A stretch of DNA of 64,000 bases from Streptomyces abikoensis (lineage in GTDB: Bacteria > Actinomycetota > Actinomycetes > Streptomycetales > Streptomycetaceae). Position numbers and translations under genes: made by a program. The notes beneath the pieces are model-generated. The model saw nothing but the letters and a program-made list of their open reading frames with translations. It was not told the DNA's origin and made no database searches. This document shows positions 18,100-25,261 of the stretch, one piece after another (position 1 is the first letter of the stretch; every line of letters starts with the position of its first letter). Where the stretch lies: NCBI RefSeq assembly GCF_014648775.1, contig NZ_BMRT01000004.1, positions 721,132 through 785,131 of the forward strand, read 5' to 3'.

Positions 18100-18350
18100 G
18101 GTCTCCGGTGTCCCGTATCTGCTCGGCCGTACATAAGGGGTGGTCACCAGGTCTACCAGAACGCCCCTTCCTCTGTGACCGTCCTCGGCCCGGGCCACTC
18201 ACACGTGCGAGCGCGACCCGGCCGCGCCCCGGCACGAAAATCTTGAAACTGTTCGCCGAAACCGCGTAATGAAACCCGTCCGGCGCACTCTCTTCGCCCG
18301 TAACCGATCCCGAGCGGACGAGCAGAAGACGAGTGGAAAGGGGTGCGCCC

Positions 18351-18767
18351 ATGCACACCGAGGTGGTACGAGACCTGGAGACCGACCTGGTGCTGTCGCC
18401 GGAACGCAGCGTTCCGATCCCGGCCAGGCTGACCTACCGGACGGAGGACCCCTACGCCGTCCACCTCAGCTTCCACATCACCTCGCCACGGCAGGTGACC
18501 TGGACTTTCTCCAGGGACCTGCTGATCGAGGGGGTGTTCCGGGAAGCCGGTGAGGGGGATGTGCAGATCTTCCCCGGCAAGGTCGACGGACGCTCCGTGG
18601 TCTGTCTGGCGCTGTCCTCCCCGGAGGGCCGGGCGCTGGTGACGGTGCCGGTGAAGGAGGTGTCCGGCTGGCTGGAGCGGACGCTGCGGCTCGTGGCGCC
18701 GGGCCTGGAGGGCCAGTGGCTCGCCCTCGACGAGGCCCTGGAGGAACTGCTGGCCTCCGGTGCGTGA
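18351..18767 (+). CDS. ssgG: SsgA-like sporulation/division protein (SsgG-like)
   Basis: A 138-residue SALP-family protein, found only in sporulating actinobacteria. Family hallmarks are VPARLTYRTEDPYAVHLSFH-type N-terminus, WTFSRDLLIEGVF, the GDVQIFP strand and VVCLALSSPEGRALV. SALPs steer septum placement and wall remodelling in aerial hyphae. The position near hppD suggests SsgG, which influences correct septum localisation. GGAAAGGGG precedes the ATG at 18351. It is monocistronic, and the upstream region is shared with the RDD gene. Confidence 0.88.
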   Translation: MHTEVVRDLETDLVLSPERSVPIPARLTYRTEDPYAVHLSFHITSPRQVTWTFSRDLLIEGVFREAGEGDVQIFPGKVDGRSVVCLALSSPEGRALVTVPVKEVSGWLERTLRLVAPGLEGQWLALDEALEELLASGA

Positions 18768-18868
18768 GGCGGAAGGCGCCGTTCGGGGAGGGCCGGGGTT
18801 CGGGGAGGGCCGGGCGCGGGCGGGCTACCCGATGGAGTGACCGCCGCGCCGGCCCCCGGGCCCCGCGG

Positions 18869-20293
18869 TCACTCCCCCGCGCCCCCGGCCGCCGGGTCGA
18901 GGACCTCGCCTGGACCGAGGCCCGGATCGAGGACCTTGCCGGGGTTGAGCAGCCCGAGCGGGTCGAAGACGGCCTTGATGCCGCGCTGGAGCTCCATCGC
19001 CACCGGCCCGGCCTCCCGGACCAGCCAGTCCTTCTTCAGCAGGCCCACTCCGTGCTCGCCGGTGATGGTGCCGCCCAGCTCCAGCCCCAGGGCCATGATG
19101 GCGTCGAAGGAGTCCCGGGCGCGTCGTGCCTCGTCCGCGTCGGCGGGGTCGAAGCAGACGACGGGATGGGTGTTGCCGTCGCCCGCGTGGGCGACGACGC
19201 CGATCGTCAGGCCGTGTTCGCGGGCGATGGCGGCGGTCCCGTCCAGCATCTCGGCGAGCCGGGAGCGCGGTACGCACACGTCGTCGATCATCGTGGCGGG
19301 CCGCAGCCGCTCCAGCGCGGGGAGGGACATCCGGCGGGCCTGCAGCAGCAGTTCCGACTCGGCGGCGTCCTCGGCGGGGACGGCCTCGGTGGCGCCGGCG
19401 GCGCGGCACAGTTCGGCGACGGCGGCCAGGTCGGCGGCGGGGTCGGGGGTGTCGAAGGCGGCGAGCAGCAGGGCTTCGGTGGTCTCCGGGAGGCCCATGC
19501 GCGTCAGGGAGTTGACGGCCCGTACGGTCGTGGCGTCCATCAGCTCCAGCAGGGACGGCGCGTGCCCGCGCGCCATGATGCTGCGGACCGCCTCGCAGGC
19601 CGCGGCGACGGAGGGGAACTCGGCGGCCAGCGCCAGCTGCGCGGGCGGCGCGGGTTTGAGCGCCAGGACGGCCCGTACGACGATGCCGAGGCTGCCCTCG
19701 GAGCCGACGAAGAGGCGGGTGAGGTCGTACCCGGCGACGCCCTTGGCGGTGCGCCGGCCGGTGGTCAGCAGCCGGCCGTCGGCCAGGACGACGTCCAGGC
19801 CGAGGACGTATTCGGCGGTGACGCCGTACTTGACGCAGCACAGCCCGCCGGAGGCGGTGCCGATGTTGCCGCCGATGGTGCACTGTTCCCAACTGGACGG
19901 GTCGGGCGGGTAGTACAGGCCGTGCTCGGCGACGGCGCGGGAGAGGACGGCGTTGACGACGCCGGGTTCGACGACGGCGATCCGCTCGACCGGGTCGATC
20001 TCCAGGACGCGGTCCATCTTGACGAGGGAGAGGACGACGCAGCCGTCGACGGCGTTGGCCGCGCCGGACAGCCCCGTGCGGGCGCCCTGCGGCACGACGG
20101 GGACCCGGAGGGCGGTGGCGGTGCGCATCACGTGCTGGACCTGCTCGACGGTGCGTGGCAGGACGACGACGGCGGGGACGCCGGCCTCGCAGAAGCCGGC
20201 CATGTCCTTGGCGTAGGAGCCGGTGACGTCGGGGTCGGTGAGGACGGCTTCGGCGGGGAGCCCTGTGCGCAACTGATCGATGAGATCACCCAT
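18869..20293 (-). CDS. FAD-binding oxidase, GlcD/lactate-glycolate dehydrogenase family
   Basis: A 474-residue flavoprotein of the vanillyl-alcohol-oxidase fold. The FAD-binding half has VVLPRTVEQVQHVMRTATAL, the glycine-rich PVVPQGARTGLSGAAN and DPSSWEQCTIGGNIGTASGG. The C-terminal substrate half has VVAHAGDGNTHP (metal/2-hydroxyacid site) and ITGEHGVGLLKKDWL, both typical of GlcD and D-lactate dehydrogenases. It probably oxidises a 2-hydroxyacid such as glycolate or D-lactate. No GlcE/GlcF subunits are next to it. ATG 20293 gives the expected start. An intergenic repeat separates it from hppD. Confidence 0.9.
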   Translation of the reverse strand: MGDLIDQLRTGLPAEAVLTDPDVTGSYAKDMAGFCEAGVPAVVVLPRTVEQVQHVMRTATALRVPVVPQGARTGLSGAANAVDGCVVLSLVKMDRVLEIDPVERIAVVEPGVVNAVLSRAVAEHGLYYPPDPSSWEQCTIGGNIGTASGGLCCVKYGVTAEYVLGLDVVLADGRLLTTGRRTAKGVAGYDLTRLFVGSEGSLGIVVRAVLALKPAPPAQLALAAEFPSVAAACEAVRSIMARGHAPSLLELMDATTVRAVNSLTRMGLPETTEALLLAAFDTPDPAADLAAVAELCRAAGATEAVPAEDAAESELLLQARRMSLPALERLRPATMIDDVCVPRSRLAEMLDGTAAIAREHGLTIGVVAHAGDGNTHPVVCFDPADADEARRARDSFDAIMALGLELGGTITGEHGVGLLKKDWLVREAGPVAMELQRGIKAVFDPLGLLNPGKVLDPGLGPGEVLDPAAGGAGE

Positions 20294-20332
20294 GGGCCCA
20301 CCCTGCCACCGAGCGCCCCCGCCGGAAAGATC

Positions 20333-20394
20333 GCGCGCCCGAAGGGGCGCGGGGAACTGCGCGACCGGCCAAGGCCGGTCCGCAGCCGAAACGA
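20333..20394. repeat. Streptomyces intergenic repeat, family B
   Basis: The element GCGCGCCCGAAGGGGCGCGG is followed by GGAACTGCGCGACCGGCC and CCGCAGCCGAA. It resembles the copy at 22166-22248 (GGCGCCCCGAAGGGGCGCGG ... GCGCGACCAGCCCCCACCGG). The GCGCCC-GAA-GGGGCGC hairpin could stop hppD transcription from the right. Confidence 0.65.
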
Positions 20395-20422
20395 CCGCGT
20401 CCCGGCGGGCCACGCCGCGAGG

Positions 20423-21565
20423 CTAAAGATTGCCGCGCTTCTCCTGCTCCCGCTCGATCGCCTCGAAGAGGGCCTTGAAGTTGCCCTTGCCGAAGCCCAT
20501 GGAGCCGTGGCGCTCGATCATCTCGAAGAAGACCGTGGGGCGGTCCTGGACCGGCTTGGTGAAGATCTGGAGCAGGTAGCCGTCCTCGTCGCGGTCGGCG
20601 AGGATCTTCAGCTCACGGAGGGTGTCGATGGGCACCCGGGTCTCGCCGACCCACTCGCCGAGGGTGTCGTAGTAGGAGTCGGGGGTGTCCAGGAACTGAA
20701 CGCCCGCCTCCCGCATGGCCCGTACGGTCGCGACGATGTCGTTGGTGGCCAGCGCGATGTGCTGGACGCCGGGGCCGTTGTAGAACTCCAGGTACTCGTC
20801 GATCTGGGACTTCTTCTTGGCGATGGCCGGCTCGTTGAGCGGGAACTTCACCTTGCGGGTGCCGTCCGCGACGACCTTCGACATGAGCGCGGAGTACTCG
20901 GTGGCGATGTCGTCGCCCACGAACTCCTTCATGTTGGTGAAGCCCATGACGTTGTTGTAGAAGCTCACCCACTGGTCCATCTTGCCGAGCTCGACGTTGC
21001 CCACGCAGTGGTCGATGGCCTGGAAGCGGCGGGGCGTGGGCTCGACGATGGGCTCGGCGGCGACGTAGCCGGGCAGGTACGGGCCGGAGTAGGCGGAGCG
21101 GTCGACGAGCGTGTGGCGCGTCTTGCCGTAGGTGGCGATGGCGGCGAGGACGACGGTGCCGTGCTCGTCCTTCAGCTCGTACGGCTCCGCGAGACCGGTG
21201 GCTCCGTGCTCGATGGCGTAGGCGTACGCGGCCCGGGCGTCGGGCACCTCGATGGCGAGGTCCACGACGCCGTCGCCGTGCTCGGCGACGTGGTCGGCGA
21301 GGAAACGTCCGTGCTCGGTGCTCGCCTTGATCACGGTGGTGAAGACGAACCGGGCGCTGCCGGATTCCAGCACGTAGCTCGCGGTCTCACGGCTGCCGTT
21401 CTCCGGGCCGGAGTAGGCGACGCGCTTCATGCCGAAGGCGGTGGAGTAGTAGTGGGCGGCCTGCTTGGCGTTGCCGACGGCGAAGACGACCGCGTCCATC
21501 CCCTTGACCGGGAAGGGGTCGGCCTGCCGTGCGGTGTGCGGGGTGTGATCGGTGGTCTGAGTCAT
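20423..21565 (-). CDS. hppD: 4-hydroxyphenylpyruvate dioxygenase
   Basis: A 380-residue Fe(II) enzyme that converts 4-hydroxyphenylpyruvate to homogentisate in tyrosine breakdown. The two vicinal-oxygen-chelate halves are seen, with iron ligands in AIDHCVGNVELG and GVQHIALATNDI and the late Glu in VFFEMIERHGSMGFGKGNFK. The C-terminal helix (KALFEAIEREQEKRG) that gates the active site is intact. It diverges from an AsnC-family gene that probably senses an amino acid such as tyrosine. The start MTQTTDHTP is at 21565. Confidence 0.96.
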   Translation of the reverse strand: MTQTTDHTPHTARQADPFPVKGMDAVVFAVGNAKQAAHYYSTAFGMKRVAYSGPENGSRETASYVLESGSARFVFTTVIKASTEHGRFLADHVAEHGDGVVDLAIEVPDARAAYAYAIEHGATGLAEPYELKDEHGTVVLAAIATYGKTRHTLVDRSAYSGPYLPGYVAAEPIVEPTPRRFQAIDHCVGNVELGKMDQWVSFYNNVMGFTNMKEFVGDDIATEYSALMSKVVADGTRKVKFPLNEPAIAKKKSQIDEYLEFYNGPGVQHIALATNDIVATVRAMREAGVQFLDTPDSYYDTLGEWVGETRVPIDTLRELKILADRDEDGYLLQIFTKPVQDRPTVFFEMIERHGSMGFGKGNFKALFEAIEREQEKRGNL

Positions 21566-21595
21566 GGGCGAAGAGTCTCTCCGAACCACAAGGTG

Positions 21596-21609
21596 CGCAA
21601 TAGTTTGCG
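21596..21609. promoter_or_regulatory. Candidate AsnC/Lrp operator between hppD and regulator
   Basis: CGCAA (21596-21600) and TTGCG (21605-21609) form a perfect short inverted repeat around TAGT, in an A/T-richer patch of the 124-bp divergent region. Its position between an AsnC gene and hppD makes it a natural operator candidate. Short length limits confidence. Confidence 0.4.
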
Positions 21610-21689
21610 ATTTCACTGGGCATTATGCATAGAGGCGGTCGAGAAGCCCCGGACGATCTGTGCAGGATGACCACGAAAGGAGCATCAGG

Positions 21690-22154
21690 GTGATCGATCG
21701 TTTGGACGGGCGGCTGATCGAGCTGCTCGCCCGGGAGCCCCGGATCGGGGTGCTGGAGGCCTCACGGCGCCTCGGCGTGGCGCGCGGTACGGTGCAGGCG
21801 CGGCTGGACCGGCTCCAGTCGCAGGGGGTGATCAGGGGGTTCGGCCCGGATGTGGACCCGGCGGCGCTGGGCTATCCGGTGACCGCGTTCGCGACGCTGG
21901 AGATCAAGCAGGGGCAGGGCGCGGACGTCCGTACGCACCTGGCGTCGGTGCCCGAGGTGCTGGAGCTCCACACGACGACCGGGCACGGGGACATGCTGTG
22001 CCGGCTGGTGGCCCGCTCGAACGCGGACCTGCAGCGGGTGATCGACCGGGTGGTGGGCTTCGAGGGGATCGTGCGGGCGTCCACGGCGATCGTCATGGAG
22101 AACCCGGTGCCGCTGAGGATCATCCCGCTGGTGCAGCAGGCGTCGGAGGACTGA
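21690..22154 (+). CDS. Lrp/AsnC-family transcriptional regulator
   Basis: A 154-residue regulator with an N-terminal helix-turn-helix (LDGRLIELLAREPRIGVLEA then RLGVARGTVQARLDRL) and a C-terminal RAM ligand-binding domain (VTAFATLEIKQG, TGHGDMLCRLVARS). Such proteins form octamers that respond to amino acids. The GTG at 21690 is chosen because AAAGGAG lies 7 nt upstream; the frame opens earlier without an RBS. Its divergence from hppD suggests control of tyrosine catabolism. Confidence 0.9.
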   Translation: MIDRLDGRLIELLAREPRIGVLEASRRLGVARGTVQARLDRLQSQGVIRGFGPDVDPAALGYPVTAFATLEIKQGQGADVRTHLASVPEVLELHTTTGHGDMLCRLVARSNADLQRVIDRVVGFEGIVRASTAIVMENPVPLRIIPLVQQASED

Positions 22155-22165
22155 CGCGGTGCGGT

Positions 22166-22248
22166 GGCGCCCCGAAGGGGCGCGGGGCGGTGTCGATATG
22201 CGGCTGCCGCCGCGTGGGCGCGACCAGCCCCCACCGGCCCGCGGTGAC
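22166..22248. repeat. Streptomyces intergenic repeat, family B (second copy)
   Basis: Begins GGCGCCCCGAAGGGGCGCGG, has an internal CGGCTGCCGCCGCGTGGGCG and then CGCGACCAGCCCCCACCGGC. It shares its two conserved blocks with 20333-20394 but carries a different middle. It fills the gap between the convergent AsnC and S16 protease genes. Confidence 0.6.
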
Positions 22249-22261
22249 GGGACCGGAGCGC

Positions 22262-23053
22262 TCAGGCCGGGCAGGAGGGGACGCGGCCCCCGTCCTTCAG
22301 CGCCTTCAAGGACGTGACGGCGTCGCTCAGCGTGTCGACCGGGATCAGCCGCATGCCCTTGGGCAGCTCGGCCCCCGCCTCGGAGCACTCGCCCTTCGGC
22401 ACGATGAAGACGGTGGCGCCGTCGCGCCCGGCCGCCTGGGTCTTGAGGGAGACACCGCCGACCGCTCCGACGCTGCCGTCCGGGGCGATGGTGCCGGTGC
22501 CCGCGATGACCCGGCCGCCCGTCAGGTCGCCGCCCCGGCCGTCACCGGCGATCTTGTCGATGATGCCCAGGGTGAACAGCAGGCCGGCGCTGGGCCCGCC
22601 GACGTCGGCGAGGCTCAGCTCCACCTTCACGTCCTTGGGCGAGCGGTGGAGATAGCGCAGGGCGGCCTCGGCCGCGGCGTCCTGGGACTTCTTCATCTCC
22701 GCGACGTTGTGCTTCTCGATCTCCGTGTCGGACTGCCCCGGGGGGTAGACCGCGTCGCGCGGCATCACGGCCCGGTCCCTGCGGAACCAGCTGTCGACCA
22801 CGTCGGTCAGGCCGATCTCGGTATCCGGACCGGTGGCCTCGATGGTGGTCATGCGCAGCTGCCCACTCGTCTCGCGGGTCGGGACGCCGGAGATGGTGAT
22901 GACCGGCTTGTCCTTGTGCAGGCCGAGCACGTTCGCCGTCGTGGAGCCCGGCTGGGCGATGACGAACGGCAGGGGGACGAGCGCGGCCACGGCGAGCAGG
23001 GCGACGACGGGCGCGGCGCAGACGGCGAGGACGCGGGTGGGGGCGGCTGGCAT
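22262..23053 (-). CDS. Membrane-anchored Lon-type S16 serine protease (YlbL-like)
   Basis: A 263-residue protein with one N-terminal membrane helix (VVALLAVAALVPLPFVI) and a C-terminal Lon protease domain. The catalytic Ser155 lies in VGGPSAGLLFTLG, and the dyad lysine is probably Lys204 in GGVSLKTQAAGRDGA. EIEKHNVAEMKKSQDAAAEA is the usual helix before the domain. B. subtilis YlbL (about 340 aa) has a PDZ domain between helix and protease; here that segment is too short for a whole PDZ. It probably cleaves membrane-associated substrates outside the membrane. Confidence 0.85.
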   Translation of the reverse strand: MPAAPTRVLAVCAAPVVALLAVAALVPLPFVIAQPGSTTANVLGLHKDKPVITISGVPTRETSGQLRMTTIEATGPDTEIGLTDVVDSWFRRDRAVMPRDAVYPPGQSDTEIEKHNVAEMKKSQDAAAEAALRYLHRSPKDVKVELSLADVGGPSAGLLFTLGIIDKIAGDGRGGDLTGGRVIAGTGTIAPDGSVGAVGGVSLKTQAAGRDGATVFIVPKGECSEAGAELPKGMRLIPVDTLSDAVTSLKALKDGGRVPSCPA

Positions 23054-23132
23054 GCTGCGAATCTAATTCACGCGGTGGGTGTACGCGGCATCCGGGACCG
23101 CCTGGGGGTACGAGTCGGGGGCGGGTCGGGTC

Positions 23133-23245
23133 GGACGGGCCCTTACGGGGCTGAGCTCTTCGCGGTGCCTGGTATCGCGGGATTGGTCGCCCCGCAGGTG
23201 TCTCCAGCGGCGAAGAGCTCTTCACGCCCCTACCAGGGCCCGTCC
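23133..23245. repeat. 113-bp nested palindromic element
   Basis: The outer arms GGACGGGCCC (23133-23142) and GGGCCCGTCC (23236-23245) pair perfectly. Inside them GAGCTCTTCGC (23153-23163) pairs perfectly with GCGAAGAGCTC (23210-23220), and between them GCGGG and CCCGC can pair again. The element lies between two leftward genes (IclR stop 23282, S16 start 23053). It could be a large terminator or a small mobile palindrome. Confidence 0.6.
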
Positions 23246-23281
23246 GCCCCGCCCCGCCCCCTTGCGCCGGTGGGCCACCGG

Positions 23282-23923
23282 CTACCGGAGGGCGTCGGCC
23301 ACCTCCTTCGCGGCCTCCATGACGCGGGGGCCGACCCTCGGGGGCACGGAGTCGGCGAGCATCACCACTCCGACGCTCCCCTCAAGGCCGGACACCCCGA
23401 TCAGGGGTGCGGCGGCCCCGCTCGCCCCGGCCTCGAGCTCGCCGTGGGTGAGGGCGTAGCCGGGGTTGTCGACCTCGCCGCGGCGGGCGGCGAGGATGGC
23501 CCGTCCGGCCGCGCCGCGGTCCAGGGGGTGGCGGAACCCGGCGCGGTAGGCGACGTGGTAGTCGGTCCAGGTCGGCTCGACGACGGCGACCGCGAGCGCC
23601 TCGGCCCCGTCGACGAGGGTGAGATGGGCGGTGGCTCCCAGGTCCTCGGCCAGCGAGCGCAGGGCGGGCAGGGCCGCTTCCCGCACGAGCGGGTGCACCT
23701 GCCGACCGAGCCTCAGCACGCCGAGGCCAACCCTGGCCCGGCCGCCTATGTCCCGGCGGACGAGCGCGTGTTGCTCCAAGGTGGCCAGGAGCCGGTAGAC
23801 AACGGTCCGGTTGACCCCGAGCCGGGTGGACAGCTCGGTGACGGTCAGTCCGTGGTCGGTGTCCGCTAGCAGTTTGAGGACCTTCAGTCCCCGATCGAGC
23901 GTCTGCGAAGTCTCCGCGGTCAC
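23282..23923 (-). CDS. IclR-family transcriptional regulator
   Basis: A 213-residue regulator, short for IclR. The winged helix-turn-helix is clear (LDRGLKVLKLLADTDHGLTV then RLGVNRTVVYRLLATLEQH). The effector domain follows with LRSLAEDLGATAHLTLVDGAE, RHPLDRGAAGRAILA and GVSGLEGSVGVVML. The GTG at 23923 is set by GGAGGAGGGG just upstream; the open frame further 5' has no support. No adjacent catabolic gene points to its target. The start-proximal region probably holds its own operator. Confidence 0.88.
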   Translation of the reverse strand: MTAETSQTLDRGLKVLKLLADTDHGLTVTELSTRLGVNRTVVYRLLATLEQHALVRRDIGGRARVGLGVLRLGRQVHPLVREAALPALRSLAEDLGATAHLTLVDGAEALAVAVVEPTWTDYHVAYRAGFRHPLDRGAAGRAILAARRGEVDNPGYALTHGELEAGASGAAAPLIGVSGLEGSVGVVMLADSVPPRVGPRVMEAAKEVADALR

Positions 23924-24217
23924 GACGCCCCTCCTCCGATGAGTGGCGGCTCCCGTCGCGGTGGGGGTCGCGCCGCCGGTCCCGTTCCGGCAGCGCGCGA
24001 GGAGAGGCCGCCGGCGGCTTGTCGTTATGGTCCGGCTGCGCTCCGCGGCGGCGCTGCCACGGGGCGTGTGCGTGACCGGCACGGTAGCGCCGCCGGTCCG
24101 CTCAGCGGAAGAGTCTGCCCACAATCCGGGCACCGGGGAGGGGAATTGAGCAATCCGCTTTGTGGGGAAGGTAATCCAGGGGGGCTATTGGCATTGCGGG
24201 GCTTTAGTGTGATCGCC

Positions 24218-25195
24218 ATGCAGATTTCCCGAATAGCCACGATCGTGGCGGCCGGTGTCATCACCCCGGCCCTCTTCCTGACCACGCCGGCGGTCGCCGA
24301 GGAGCAGCCGGCCACGACGGGACAGACGACGACCCAGCAGGACGGCGGGGTGGCTGCCCCTGCGGACACGAACCCGGCTCCGAAGGCGGAGACGAGCGAC
24401 AAGAACAAGGCCGCGCCCCAGATCCCGGTTTCGGTGCACGGGATCCCGAAGTCCCTCCGGGCGGGCGCGGACAGCCCGGTGACGTTCCAGATCTGGTACG
24501 ACAACCAAAACGGCGACCAGGACGTGTCCTTCACGCCGCAAGTCCTTTACATCCCCACCAAGCCCGATGGCAGCAAGGCCGACGACTACGCCATCAAGCT
24601 CTGGCAGCCGGAGGGCCCGGACGCCCGCTGGGTGCCGGTGGCCCCTCTGACCACGTCGTACACCGACGCCAAGAAGACCGCCTTCATGGTTTCCGGCTCG
24701 CTCAGCACCCACGTGCTGAAGAAGGGTCAGATCGCGAAGTTCGATGTACAGCTGAGCTTCGACAAGCAGACCCCGGCCCACGAGGCCCGCCTCCGGGTGA
24801 CGGCCGGGAACAATGTGATTGCCACGGCCGAGCAGGGCTTCTCCGTCCTGGCCGCCAAGGAGCCGAAGCCGAAGCCCGACCCGAGCAAGAGCTCGACCGC
24901 CTCGGCCTCCCCCACCGCGACCGAGTCCGGCAAGACGACCCCCGGCGGCAAGACCAAGCCCTCCGCCAGCGCGAGCGCGAGCGCCAGTCCGAGCGCGTCG
25001 TCCTCGACGACCGCCGCCGCAGCCGGCACCACCTCCGGTGGCTCCGGTACCACCGCCAACGGCGGCCGCACCGAGCTCGCCGCGACCGGGTCCGACCCGG
25101 CCACCCCGTGGATCGCCGCGGGCGGCGCCGCGGCGATCATCGCCGGCGCCGGCATGGTCGTCGCGACCCGCCGCCGCGCGAACGCGCAGGGCTGA
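24218..25195 (+). CDS. LAATG-anchored cell-surface protein (sortase E substrate)
   Basis: A 325-residue secreted wall protein. The signal peptide ends near AVA-EEQ (about residue 27). A soluble beta-rich region follows (PVSVHGIPKSLRAGADSPVT, then VTFQIWYDNQNGDQDVSFTP). Next comes a Ser/Thr/Ala/Pro-rich spacer, the sorting motif LAATG at 287-291, a hydrophobic segment (IAAGGAAAIIAGAGMVVA) and a basic RRRANAQG tail. LAxTG is the motif of class E sortases in high-G+C actinobacteria. It is presumably linked to peptidoglycan in hyphae; the role of the soluble domain is unknown. A GTG four codons upstream is an alternative start. Confidence 0.85.
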   Translation: MQISRIATIVAAGVITPALFLTTPAVAEEQPATTGQTTTQQDGGVAAPADTNPAPKAETSDKNKAAPQIPVSVHGIPKSLRAGADSPVTFQIWYDNQNGDQDVSFTPQVLYIPTKPDGSKADDYAIKLWQPEGPDARWVPVAPLTTSYTDAKKTAFMVSGSLSTHVLKKGQIAKFDVQLSFDKQTPAHEARLRVTAGNNVIATAEQGFSVLAAKEPKPKPDPSKSSTASASPTATESGKTTPGGKTKPSASASASASPSASSSTTAAAAGTTSGGSGTTANGGRTELAATGSDPATPWIAAGGAAAIIAGAGMVVATRRRANAQG

Positions 25196-25200
25196 CACGC

Positions 25201-25235
25201 GAAGGGGTGCCGCCCTACCAGGGCGGCACCCCTTC
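25201..25235. terminator. Bidirectional terminator, surface protein / helicase
   Basis: GAAGGGGTGCCGCCCT at 25201-25216 and its complement at 25220-25235 form a near-perfect 16-bp stem. It lies between convergent genes (stops 25195 and 25262). Confidence 0.85.
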
Positions 25236-25261
25236 CTCGTGCGAACCGCACAGCGCGAGCG

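Noticed and set aside
18147..18159. CAGGTCTACCAGA between the RDD gene and ssgG as a dre site
   Set aside because: It resembles half of each dre arm but lacks two central bases, so the dyad spacing is wrong.
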